A DNA stretch of 41,017 bases from Thermoplasmata archaeon M9B2D (GTDB lineage Archaea; Thermoplasmatota; E2; DHVEG-1), in contig MUGD01000006.1 in NCBI GenBank assembly GCA_002900555.1, positions 1 through 41,017 of the forward strand. The letters are read 5' to 3'. Position numbers and translations under genes: made by a program. A model generated the notes under the pieces. The model was not told where the DNA came from. It did no database searches and saw only the letters and a program-made list of their open reading frames with translations. Below are positions 7,381-16,132 of the stretch, piece by piece. Position 1 is the stretch's first letter. Every line of letters begins with the position of its first letter.

Positions 7381-9555
7381 TTAGTACCCCAAAAGCTGTC
7401 GTAGCAAGGGGAATGCGTTTGGGAATCGCTGGAGAAGTCTTTCTAACAGCTGGAAAAACGGTGATTGATAGGAGAGTGGCATGCTAATTGGCAATGGGTC
7501 TGACCATTCGCTAAGGATCCCATGTTCATCTTTTGCAACGACAGTGATATTATAGGTGCCTTTCGTTGTCCAGGTTTTCTTACCTGTAGCAGTCTCCCCG
7601 CTGTTTTGCGGTCCAATCCAGCTGCTATAGGTCCCGTCGCCCCAATTGAACATATATGAAATCTCATCTCCATCCGGATCTGTCGTCGAGGTCGTATAGG
7701 TGTATTCTGTGTTAATTCCACCGGATGTGGGACCATCGGGTATACTTGGTTTTGCTGGCGGCTGTGACTGCTCACCAATCCGTAAGGTCGGGTCGCCAAA
7801 GGCTATCCATTCCTCCACAGTTTTGTAATCGGTTGGTTCCATAGTGGTTTTTATATATCGGTTCAATGACCGTGACCATAGTTCTCCAAAGGTCTCCGCT
7901 TGGTCCAGCTTATACGAACGGTAGGTGTCCAAACCAATCTTCCCGATTAACCCTTGTATCACACCAGTTCCTATGTAACTATATCCAAGCGCAGTGCACC
8001 CAAAGGTACCGATAGCACCTCCATTCGAATTATACACAAAACCCCAATTAAAACAGTTTGAGTCAACAGCAAACTTTGCAGTCGAACACGCTTCAACCGT
8101 TACAATCGGTAATTTATTCCCATTAGATAAGGTAACAATGTCAGAGGTCCGAATCCCTCCAGCTGGCGTTGGCACCCATTGTGCAAACGTGTCATGGGGG
8201 TGGGTCGCCCAAATATTTGTATTGCCATGTCCGTTAAAATCGACAAAACCGCATCCACTGTTAATGGCGTTCTTGATACTTGCCACGCCAGTTGGTACTA
8301 AACTGGTTAGTACACTATTGGTAACCCAGAGTTTTTCTGATACAAAACCAGTCATAAGATCAATGACTTTCTGATTTGCGTATTCTCCCTCATCAACCTT
8401 GCCAGAGTCTTCAAAAGAATCTCCACCGACAACAACAAGTTTTGGGAACCAACTTTGCTGGTACCCTGGTGTGTTTTCATAGCCCATAAACTTGTTCACA
8501 CTGGCTGTCACTTGACTTCCACCTGTCACAGGTAAACGAGTAAGATACACATCTGGGTAGAGATCTACGATATCAGTCTTGCCTTGCCACTGGTATTCTC
8601 CAAAAATGTTGTTTCCATTTGAGTCCCAACTACAGAAACTCCCGTTTGCATGGTAGATATCAGCATAATACAGGTCAGTGACAAAGACCTCTGGATTAGG
8701 GTCCTCACTTGAGACATAAACATGTGTCTCCCTTACAGGGACCTTCGCGCTACCACCGACTAAAAGGACACTACCGGTCAACCAGTTTTCAATTGTGTTT
8801 TTGATGAAATATTTTATTTTTTCCTGGTTATCCCTCCCGGTCACTGGGAAATACACCCCTGCGTAGATATCCTCAAGACTTACGAATTTAGATGAAATGC
8901 CTTTATTGATTTTATGGGTGATTAATGGAGCGACTTGACTGTTGTATTCAGCTGGACCAATCGCAACAAATTCATACTCTTCACGATTCGAGGTGGTCTG
9001 CGGTGATGTCATTTCATAGTCAATGACTACATCAGCTTCGTCTATCCACTGGAGTGTTTTTTCGTTTGGATAGTACTTTATCGGGTAAATCTCCACATTG
9101 ACAATAACACGAATCTCCCCATTCTGTATACCACAACCAAGACGATAGTCAAACCAATTTGCTGGATAGGGGTCTACACCGTAATTTATCGGTTCTTCAT
9201 TTTCTATCCTAGTTGTTGTACCAATAGCAGCATATTCGGGGGTTGGTTCTATTTGTTTGGTAGATGCCATTAATTGTATGTTTTTTGGTATAACACTGAC
9301 ACTATGAATGGTGGTTCCAAACGGAAACGTATATGTTTCTGTATAGATGGGAAGCATTGGTTTGCCTTGAATCATCAAGAACGAGTTAGCTTCCTTTAAA
9401 GAAACAGTGGCATAGGTATTCCCGTTTTTAAGTTGTGGTTCTGAGAAATGAAATGTCGTTTTTTCTTGTTTGTTCTCTAAAGGTTGTTGTGCTACAGCTC
9501 CAAGTCCACCTAGGACTATTGTTGCTATGATGCATAGCGAAATTATTTTCTTCAT
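7381..9555 (-). CDS. secreted gingipain-like C25 cysteine peptidase with PKD domain
   Basis: The 724-residue protein has a signal peptide (1-22), a gingipain-type propeptide-like beta region (about 30-215), the C25 peptidase domain (about 220-600), one PKD domain (about 605-690) and a C-terminal hydrophobic tail (692-724). The likely catalytic dyad is H443 in FNGHGNTNIW and C490 in VEACSTAKF, both after hydrophobic strands as in gingipains. C25 enzymes are extracellular endopeptidases; gingipains prefer Arg or Lys. The tail ends RFPNAFPLLRQLLGY, close to the C13 and repeat proteins. The ATG start follows GGGGAATAATCT. It heads leftward, last in a run of three secreted-protein genes. Bacterial gingipains use the type IX CTD signal, and no such domain is visible here. 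Confidence 0.92.
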   Translation of the reverse strand: MKKIISLCIIATIVLGGLGAVAQQPLENKQEKTTFHFSEPQLKNGNTYATVSLKEANSFLMIQGKPMLPIYTETYTFPFGTTIHSVSVIPKNIQLMASTKQIEPTPEYAAIGTTTRIENEEPINYGVDPYPANWFDYRLGCGIQNGEIRVIVNVEIYPIKYYPNEKTLQWIDEADVVIDYEMTSPQTTSNREEYEFVAIGPAEYNSQVAPLITHKINKGISSKFVSLEDIYAGVYFPVTGRDNQEKIKYFIKNTIENWLTGSVLLVGGSAKVPVRETHVYVSSEDPNPEVFVTDLYYADIYHANGSFCSWDSNGNNIFGEYQWQGKTDIVDLYPDVYLTRLPVTGGSQVTASVNKFMGYENTPGYQQSWFPKLVVVGGDSFEDSGKVDEGEYANQKVIDLMTGFVSEKLWVTNSVLTSLVPTGVASIKNAINSGCGFVDFNGHGNTNIWATHPHDTFAQWVPTPAGGIRTSDIVTLSNGNKLPIVTVEACSTAKFAVDSNCFNWGFVYNSNGGAIGTFGCTALGYSYIGTGVIQGLIGKIGLDTYRSYKLDQAETFGELWSRSLNRYIKTTMEPTDYKTVEEWIAFGDPTLRIGEQSQPPAKPSIPDGPTSGGINTEYTYTTSTTDPDGDEISYMFNWGDGTYSSWIGPQNSGETATGKKTWTTKGTYNITVVAKDEHGILSEWSDPLPISMPLSYQSPFFQLLERLLQRFPNAFPLLRQLLGY

Positions 9556-9651
9556 AGATTATTCCCCTATTATATAGCTAATGATGTTCTCATTTATATT
9601 GTTTTTTGTGACTATTTAAAATTATGGATATTTAAAATTATGGAATGGTCG

Positions 9652-9676
9652 AAGAAGGAAGAAAAAGAAAAGAAGG
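9652..9676 (-). terminator. pyrimidine-rich termination tract
   Basis: On the minus strand the stop codon of the repeat protein is followed by CCTTCTTTTCTTTTTCTTCC. It resembles the tract after the C25 gene and lacks a hairpin. Confidence 0.45.
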
Positions 9677-12600
9677 TTAGTGGGTAATTAGATGTTGTAG
9701 TATTGGGAATGCAGAAGGGAATCGTTCCATGATCCATTCAAGGATTCGACTACATAGTAGTCGTAATGGGGGGATAATGTTCTTTGGCATGGTGATGGGG
9801 AGGGGATCTGACCAGAGGCTTTCCGCACCATAGATGTCCTTTGCTTTGACTTTGACGGAGGATGATTTTACGGTCCAGGTGTGGGTGGTGTTGATGGTAG
9901 CGCCTGAGGTGTATGGTCCAAGCCAGGTGCTTGGTGTGCCGTCTCCCCAGTCCCAGAGGTAGTACACTTGGTCGCCGTTTGGGTCTATGGTGCTGGTTGA
10001 GTACGTGTACGGGGTGTTGAGTTTTCCTGATGTTTCCCCTGAAGGTTTGTTTGGTTTGTTTGGTGGTTGGTTTTGCTGTTGTTGGGTGGTGAAGGTGTAC
10101 CAGGCTTTTGTGGTGGTGCCGCTGCCGGTGGGGTCTGTGGCGTTGACCCAAACTTTGTAGGATGTGAGTGGTGCAAGTCCAGAGAGTGAGAGGGTTTTTG
10201 TTCCGTTTGTCGCTCCTGTATTGCTGTTGGTTTGCCCGTTGCTACATTGGATGGTCCAGGAGAAGCTATCGCCCTCAGGGTCGCTGATTGGGATGCTCCA
10301 GATGAAACTGAGAGGTTGTTCGGATGAGCCGTTTGCTGGGATGGGTGTGCCAAAGACCGGTGGGAGGCTTGCTTTAGTCGTGAACGTGTACCATCTTCTG
10401 GTAAAAAGGCCACTGCCTGTGGGGTCCGTCGCATTGATCCAGACTTTGTAAGTGGTTAAGTAGGAGAGTGATATGAGTGAAAGGGTTTTAGTTCCATTAG
10501 TGGCTCCGGTGCCACTACTGGATTGTCCATTGCTACATTGAATCGTCCAAGAAAACAGATCTCCGTCAGGGTCGTTGATCGGGATGCTCCATATAAGAGA
10601 ACGTGAGATGTTTGTTGAGCCGTTTGCTGGGATGGGTGTGCCAAAGACCGGTGGGAGGCTTGCTTTAGTCGTGAACGTGTACCATCTTCTGGTAAAAAGG
10701 CCACTTCCTGTGGGGTCCGTCGCATTGACCCAGACCTTGTACGTTGTTGAGCATGCAAGACCGGAAAGCACCAGCGTCTTGGTTCCGTTCGTTGCTCCAG
10801 TACCACTGTTGGTCTGGCCATTGCTACATTGAATCGTCCAGGAAAACAGATCACCTTCAGGGTCAATAATTACGATATTCCAGATAAAGCTTAATGGCTG
10901 ATTGGTTGAGCCGTTTGCTGGGATGGGTGTGCCAAAGACTGGTGGGAGGCTTGCTTTAGTCGTGAACGTGTACCATCTTCTGGTAAAAAGGCCACTGCCT
11001 GTGGGGTCCGTCGCATTGACCCAGACCTTGTACGTTGTTGAGCATGCAAGACCGGAAAGCACCAGTGTCTTGGTTCCATTCGTTGCTCCAGTACCACTGT
11101 TGGTCTGGCCATTGCTACATTGAATCGTCCAGGAAAACAGATCACCTTCAGGGTCAATAATTACGATATTCCAGATAAAGTTTAATGGCTGATTGGTTGA
11201 GCCGTTTGCTGGGATAGGTGTGCCAAAGACTGGTGGGAGGCTTGCTTTAGTCGTGAACGTGTACCATCTTCTGGTAAAAAGGCCACTGCCTGTGGGGTCC
11301 GTCGCATTGACCCAGACTTTGTATGTCGTTGAGTATGCAAGACCGGAAAGCGCCAGTGTCTTGGTTCCGTTCGTTGCTCCAGTACCACTGTTGGTCTGGC
11401 CATTGCTACATTGAATCGTCCAGGAAAACAGATCACCCTCAGGTTCATTAATCTGAATGCACCAGTTGACACTTAACGGTCGATTCACCGAACCATTTGC
11501 TGGAGAAGGCGAACTGAACACGGGTGGAAGGTTTGGAACATACATCGCTTGCACTGTATGAGAAACAGAATTCATCTGACCAATGGTATCCGTGACACGA
11601 AGTGTAACCGTATGCTGGTTGGTATCACCAAAATTATATGACTGTATAATACCTGTAGCGTCATAGACGCCATCATTATTCCAATCCCATTCATAGGTTA
11701 TTATACCATTATCATCTGAACTACATGTCGCATTAAAATTAATTATTGTACCTGGTCCCATACCATCAGCATCAATCCAGGTGTAACACGCAACTGGCGG
11801 GAAATCCATAAGAATTTCGAGGAGATAGTCTTCTGTTTCTCCGTCTTCAAAGATTCCTGAACCATTCCAAGAAGATGGCACAGGTGATTCTGTGATTGAA
11901 AATCGAGTCCAGACGTATCCAGGATTTAGACCAATGGTAAAGCTTGGTGGTGATAGTCCTGAAAGAGGCCCGATATATAACGCCGGTATAACAAAATTCT
12001 GAAGCACATGTTCACCTGCATCACCCCAGACTCCATTTTGATTCCAATCAATAAGAACGTTCACATACCCAGGGAGGTACGGATCATGACCGGGCATAGT
12101 ATTATGCACATTAATATCAATGTGTGTTCCCCAAACGACTGTCTGACCGACAGAACCAAGTGATGTCCCAATACCACCGGGACATGGGACAACATTCAGA
12201 GAATTGTTTATCGTAAAAGGCTGAGGAATAATTAAACCAGCATCACCATCGAGGTAACAATCATCTTGATCATATGGGGGAAAACCAGCAGGACATAATC
12301 CAGCGTTCCCATCATATTCAAAATCAACAGTTGGACCGAACCATGCACCAGAGTTATTATGTTCGATCCAACCGGAAGGACCACACGCATAACATGTGGG
12401 AAATCCTCCGATGACACTGGTAGATGGATAGGCTATACTTCCTTCTGGTGCATCACCAAAATCCAGCTGAGCTGGTGGTTCAGGAGATTGACAAATAATT
12501 TTGAAATTTTGAGGAGTCATGGCAGGGTTGTAAAAAGAATAGTAACTAGATATCAGCATATTAGTCAAGAATGTGCCATCATTTGTGCAAAGGGATACGT

Positions 12601-13096
12601 TAGTATATTCGCTATCACTTACTTCATTGATTACCCAGGAAATCGTTGTAGTAGTCGGTGTAACATAATCAGCGGGGAACCAGAAAACAGAAAAATTCCA
12701 TACCTTATAGGTATTATTTAGTGAATAATGTTTGATCTCCTGCATCAATTTATTACTGGGATAGGGGAACGGTGTTGTAAAATAACAGTTCAGATACGGT
12801 GGAGTTGGTGGTCCGCCAGGATCTGCAGCATCATATAAATCAAACCCATCGGAGGCATCAGGTGCTTCACCAAAGATACTATTATCAATATGTCCATAGG
12901 ATTCAATACAAAACAATGTTACATCCCAAACAATACTTCGATCCGTTTCTATTTGTGCGATTATTGTTTCTGAAGTTTGTATTTTCGCTATACTAAATGC
13001 AGTGCTTATAAATAATATTACAACGATCACAACAAATATCTTTCTTATAAAAAATTTATAGAATGGATTTATCCGTTTTTTTCTACATATTTGCAT
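9677..13096 (-). CDS. giant secreted adhesin-like protein: GEVED-like, PKD and five 97-residue repeats
   Basis: 1139 residues. Order: signal anchor (about 18-40); an N-terminal beta module (about 55-202) with FGEAPDASDG and DAADPGGPP; a GEVED-like domain (about 205-432) ending in EDGETEDYLLEI; a PKD domain (about 433-520); five fibronectin-III-like repeats of exactly 97 residues starting near 524, 621, 718, 815 and 912; a final PKD domain (about 1010-1104); and a hydrophobic tail ending RFPSAFPILQHLITH. No catalytic motif is seen; binding or surface-structural work is likely. The ATG is preceded by GGGGG and a 16-base palindrome (13112-13127). The N-terminal module is shared, nearly base for base, with the next gene upstream. 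The repeats are so alike in DNA that copy number may vary between strains and assembly there deserves care. Confidence 0.88.
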   Translation of the reverse strand: MQICRKKRINPFYKFFIRKIFVVIVVILFISTAFSIAKIQTSETIIAQIETDRSIVWDVTLFCIESYGHIDNSIFGEAPDASDGFDLYDAADPGGPPTPPYLNCYFTTPFPYPSNKLMQEIKHYSLNNTYKVWNFSVFWFPADYVTPTTTTISWVINEVSDSEYTNVSLCTNDGTFLTNMLISSYYSFYNPAMTPQNFKIICQSPEPPAQLDFGDAPEGSIAYPSTSVIGGFPTCYACGPSGWIEHNNSGAWFGPTVDFEYDGNAGLCPAGFPPYDQDDCYLDGDAGLIIPQPFTINNSLNVVPCPGGIGTSLGSVGQTVVWGTHIDINVHNTMPGHDPYLPGYVNVLIDWNQNGVWGDAGEHVLQNFVIPALYIGPLSGLSPPSFTIGLNPGYVWTRFSITESPVPSSWNGSGIFEDGETEDYLLEILMDFPPVACYTWIDADGMGPGTIINFNATCSSDDNGIITYEWDWNNDGVYDATGIIQSYNFGDTNQHTVTLRVTDTIGQMNSVSHTVQAMYVPNLPPVFSSPSPANGSVNRPLSVNWCIQINEPEGDLFSWTIQCSNGQTNSGTGATNGTKTLALSGLAYSTTYKVWVNATDPTGSGLFTRRWYTFTTKASLPPVFGTPIPANGSTNQPLNFIWNIVIIDPEGDLFSWTIQCSNGQTNSGTGATNGTKTLVLSGLACSTTYKVWVNATDPTGSGLFTRRWYTFTTKASLPPVFGTPIPANGSTNQPLSFIWNIVIIDPEGDLFSWTIQCSNGQTNSGTGATNGTKTLVLSGLACSTTYKVWVNATDPTGSGLFTRRWYTFTTKASLPPVFGTPIPANGSTNISRSLIWSIPINDPDGDLFSWTIQCSNGQSSSGTGATNGTKTLSLISLSYLTTYKVWINATDPTGSGLFTRRWYTFTTKASLPPVFGTPIPANGSSEQPLSFIWSIPISDPEGDSFSWTIQCSNGQTNSNTGATNGTKTLSLSGLAPLTSYKVWVNATDPTGSGTTTKAWYTFTTQQQQNQPPNKPNKPSGETSGKLNTPYTYSTSTIDPNGDQVYYLWDWGDGTPSTWLGPYTSGATINTTHTWTVKSSSVKVKAKDIYGAESLWSDPLPITMPKNIIPPLRLLCSRILEWIMERFPSAFPILQHLITH
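10073..11527 (-). repeat. five tandem 291-base coding repeats
   Basis: Five in-frame units of exactly 291 bases lie at 11527-11237, 11236-10946, 10945-10655, 10654-10364 and 10363-10073. The landmark coding for ANGS falls at 11490, 11199, 10908, 10617 and 10326. The second and third units are almost identical. The outer two are the most diverged, as expected if the array grew by unequal exchange in its middle. Confidence 0.9.
12491..12945 (-). repeat. duplicated N-terminal module, copy A
   Basis: This part of the giant repeat protein is nearly identical to 14344-14802. One run of about 117 bases (12511-12627 against 14364-14480) has no differences that I can see. Confidence 0.85.
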
Positions 13097-13413
13097 AAAA
13101 TTTTTTCCCCCTGGAAGAGTTCTTCCAAATGAAAGATACTTATATGATTTTTATATTCGTTAATACATTTAATATTTATATATATTTCTATTACTGATAT
13201 AAAAATAAATAAGGAAAAAATGTCTAATAATTTAAAAAATTTGGTAATCTTTATCATTTTAATGTAGGATTGAAAAAATACGTTGAAGAAATGCTATATG
13301 TTGGTTATACTTCTATAGACAATCACGAGGGTATAATCCCTTACAAATATAAAGGAATAAAAGTAAAAACATTTTTCATTAGTTTCTATCAATTATTTTG
13401 AAAAACAAGGTTC
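13097..13413. other. 317-base intergenic stretch between paralogous secreted-protein genes
   Basis: It holds the 7-2-7 palindrome at 13112-13127, AT-rich TATA-like sequence around 13165-13200 for the leftward gene at 13096, and a 44-codon frame (13270-13401) without clear start signals. No accepted gene. Confidence 0.55.
13112..13127. promoter_or_regulatory. 16-base palindrome before the giant repeat-protein gene
   Basis: TGGAAGA-GT-TCTTCCA has perfect seven-base arms. It sits just upstream of the GGGGG ribosome site of the leftward gene and therefore inside its probable 5' leader. An operator or an mRNA hairpin near the ribosome site are both possible. Confidence 0.4.
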
Positions 13414-14955
13414 TTATAATACCTTCCATACCCTTGTTTCCCGATATATCATGTTTTCCTCATTATCAAAAGCAGAGACGGTGATTTTGTATGGGAAAAA
13501 ATACCCTCGTTCTGTCCAAGTCCACGTATATGGCTCTGTCTTATCTACCTCCATTAATTCATCATCGACATAGAATTCAACCCGGTTTATCCCTGACTGA
13601 TCGTCTATGGCTGTGACAGTAACCTCTATTTTACCAATGACAAAAGTCGTAATAAATATCGGTATCTTCTTTACGATTATATCCAACAAATTTATATGTA
13701 AATACCCTGGTGTTGGAGAAGTAATTACTAATGTTGGTGGTATTGAATCGATTTCTGTAGTAAAGGACCATATTGGACTTTCATTAGAGTTTTTGTAATT
13801 ATCCCAAGCGATGATTTTCCAATAGTATTTTGTGCAATAATGTAATTCATCTAATGTCGTTGAATTTGCTGACGTATTTGATATTATTTTTGTTAACGGG
13901 AACGAGTTACCTAAATAGACGTCATAGGTGATAGTATCACCATCATCAGGATCACTGCAGTTCCACATGAGTGAAGTATACACGGATATGTCCGTTGTCC
14001 CATTAGCTGGGTAGGGATTACATGGTGTATTGGGTGGACAATTTATTTTGGTTTTGAAACACCAAAGCGCCCCTGCTGTCGACGCCCCATATTCATCCCA
14101 TGCAACAATCCTCCAGAAATACACGGTGTTATAGGAAAGAGCTCCTGGATCAAAAGTCAAACCAGATTGATTAGCCATCACCTTAGGTGGAGGACTTGAG
14201 ATGCCGAAAAATACATCATAAGTCACCGAATCACCAGGATCAGGATCGCCACCAGTCCAACTCAAATCGGCAGTTACAGACACGTTGGTAGAACCATTCG
14301 CTGGACTGGGGTCACTAGGTTCATACGGAGGAAGGTTCCCAAAACAGATAATCTTGAAATTCTGAGGAGTCATGGCAGGGTTGTAAAAAGAATAGTAACT
14401 AGATATCAGCATATTAGTCAAGAATGTGCCATCATTTGTGCAAAGGGATACGTTAGTATATTCGCTATCACTTACTTCATCTATTTCCCAGGAAATCGTT
14501 GTAGTAGTCGGTGTAACGTAATCAGCGGGAAACCAGAAAACAGAAAAATTCCATACCTTATAGGTATTATTTAGAGAATAATGTTTGATCTCCTGCATCA
14601 ATTTGTTGTTTGGATAGGGGAACGGTGTCGTAAAATAACTGTTCAGATACGGTGGAGATGGTGGCCCACCAGGATCCGCAGCATCATAAGTATCATATCC
14701 ATCGGAGGCATCAGGTGCCTCACCAAAGATGCTATAATCATTATGGGCATAGATTTCAGTACAGAACAATGTTACATTCCAATTAATATCGCGATTTGTA
14801 TCTTTGTAAGCGATTTCTGTTATTGAATTTTGTATTTTTGCAGAACTTAGGGATGTAATTATCAAAATAAACATCAGACTATAAATTAATATTCTATTTG
14901 TTAACTTGTTTTTTGGCAACATAGGGGTCTTAATATTAGTAAATTTAAGTTCCAA
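13414..14955 (-). CDS. secreted multi-domain protein, paralogue of the giant repeat protein
   Basis: 513 residues: signal anchor (about 20-42); an N-terminal beta module (about 52-205) almost identical to that of the gene at 9677-13096; two fibronectin-III-like domains (about 207-305 and 306-402) of the 'PANGSTNVS...DPDPGDSVTYDVFFG' kind; and a last Ig-like domain (about 403-513) with DDQSGINRVEFYVDDE. The start appears to be TTG at 14955, eight bases after GGGGG, with the same GGGGGAAAAAA leader as its paralogue; ATG at 14922 is the alternative. A TATA-like tttatata lies near 15035-15046 on the minus strand. It lacks the PKD domain and the FP-rich tail, ending instead in TRVWKVL, so it may be handled differently at the surface. 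Function unknown; binding is likely. Confidence 0.82.
   Translation of the reverse strand: MELKFTNIKTPMLPKNKLTNRILIYSLMFILIITSLSSAKIQNSITEIAYKDTNRDINWNVTLFCTEIYAHNDYSIFGEAPDASDGYDTYDAADPGGPPSPPYLNSYFTTPFPYPNNKLMQEIKHYSLNNTYKVWNFSVFWFPADYVTPTTTTISWEIDEVSDSEYTNVSLCTNDGTFLTNMLISSYYSFYNPAMTPQNFKIICFGNLPPYEPSDPSPANGSTNVSVTADLSWTGGDPDPGDSVTYDVFFGISSPPPKVMANQSGLTFDPGALSYNTVYFWRIVAWDEYGASTAGALWCFKTKINCPPNTPCNPYPANGTTDISVYTSLMWNCSDPDDGDTITYDVYLGNSFPLTKIISNTSANSTTLDELHYCTKYYWKIIAWDNYKNSNESPIWSFTTEIDSIPPTLVITSPTPGYLHINLLDIIVKKIPIFITTFVIGKIEVTVTAIDDQSGINRVEFYVDDELMEVDKTEPYTWTWTERGYFFPYKITVSAFDNEENMIYRETRVWKVL
14344..14802 (-). repeat. duplicated N-terminal module, copy B
   Basis: Counterpart of 12491-12945. 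Identity falls away abruptly on the C-terminal side, where the two proteins carry unrelated domains (GEVED-like in one, fibronectin-III in the other). Confidence 0.85.
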
Positions 14956-15314
14956 TTTTTTTCCCCCGTTTTTAAATGTGTTTAAATATTACTTTTTAAT
15001 ATAGATATGAGACGCTTAAATAAAAATGTTTCGCTTTATATAAAATAGTGAAATAGTAATAAATATGACATATATTGTTTAAACTTATTAGATTGATTGA
15101 TATTTTTTATAAAACAGATAAAAAAGTTTAAAATCTAAATCCTTTGATGTTTTAAATAGATTTCATGTTGAATTTTTCATTTTTTAAAAACTTCTTTTTC
15201 TGGTGCAATCATAACTGAATTTTATGTGGGAAATCAAATTTTCTGCCTTTCTATGATAATTTGATTCATATAGTTTAAATAGAAATACTCTTTTCATGCA
15301 ATTAGGGAAAAAAC
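14956..15314. other. 359-base AT-rich divergent promoter region
   Basis: It separates the leftward secreted-protein gene from the rightward nitroreductase. TATA-like sequences are visible for both: tttatata near 15035-15046 (minus) and gtttaaata near 15273-15281 (plus). No gene seen. Confidence 0.55.
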
Positions 15315-15824
15315 ATGGACGCATATGAAGCAATTCTAACAAGGAGAAGTATCAGAAAATATAAAAAACAAGAAATCTCAGAAGATTTACTTCAAAAACT
15401 CCTGCGTGTTGCATGTAATGCTCCATCTGCTGGTAATCAGCAACCTTGGCATTTTGTTATTCTTGATGATCGAAAAATCCTTAATGTCATTCAAACCTTT
15501 CATCCTAGTGCGAAAATGCTTAAAGATGCAGATAAAGCTATTCTGGTCTGTGGTGATTTGCATTTGGAGAAGTTTAAAGGATACTGGATGATTGATTGCG
15601 CAGCAGCAACAGAAAATATCCTGCTCGCTGCTCACTGCCTTGGTCTTGGTGCATGTTGGCTTGGTTTATACCCTCGGGAAGGTCGTGTTGCAGGAATGAG
15701 AAAATTACTAAAACTGCCAACAAATATTATCCCCTTCGCAATTGTCTCTCTAGGTTACCCTGCTGAAGTTAAACAAAAAGAAGAGAGATACAATACCTCC
15801 CGTATACATCGAAATCAATGGTAA
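15315..15824 (+). CDS. nitroreductase-family flavoprotein
   Basis: A 169-residue single-domain nitroreductase. Family marks are RRSIRKY near the start (10-16), APSAGNQQPW (36-45) in the FMN-binding region, and GLGACWLG near the middle-end, followed by the IPFAIVSLGYPAE strand that closes the fold. Such short archaeal members bind FMN, dimerise and use NAD(P)H; the substrate cannot be told from sequence. AGGGAAAAAAC precedes the ATG, and gtttaaata lies about 40 bases upstream. It stands alone. A second, more distant member is at 28622. Confidence 0.9.
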   Translation: MDAYEAILTRRSIRKYKKQEISEDLLQKLLRVACNAPSAGNQQPWHFVILDDRKILNVIQTFHPSAKMLKDADKAILVCGDLHLEKFKGYWMIDCAAATENILLAAHCLGLGACWLGLYPREGRVAGMRKLLKLPTNIIPFAIVSLGYPAEVKQKEERYNTSRIHRNQW

Positions 15825-16132
15825 CAATTCAAAAGATACATAAATGTTTAGTAAAAATGAACGTATCTAGATATGATTCAAATTTGAACCTCCTTGTTTT
15901 TCCTCATATTTTAATAATAATATCGGTGTGCGATTGGTATAATCCATAGTTTTTTTTAGTATTATTTTTAATGATTTTATGTATTTAATTATAGATGATA
16001 TTAGAAAATGATAAATGATATTTGTATCATATTTGTTATATTTTTTGTATCAATTATGATATAATTTATTATCTTTTTCTTCAGTAGAATGCCATAGTAA
16101 AAATTAGAATTTAATGTTAACTAATAAGCAAT
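15825..16132. other. 308-base AT-rich convergent intergenic stretch
   Basis: Very AT-rich sequence between the convergent nitroreductase and pyrK genes, with several T-runs that would serve as termination tracts in both directions. No gene or strong structure seen. Confidence 0.5.

Noticed and set aside
9750..11472. Several long alternative frames across the repeat region on both strands
   Set aside because: They repeat with the 291-base period and are shadows of the repeat-protein frame.
10073..11527. CRISPR-like array
   Set aside because: The 291-base units are contiguous, in frame and without unique spacers; they encode protein repeats.
13270..13401. 44-codon plus-strand frame starting TTG
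   Set aside because: Peptide looks moderately protein-like, but there are no start signals and it lies between two leftward genes; not enough to call a gene.
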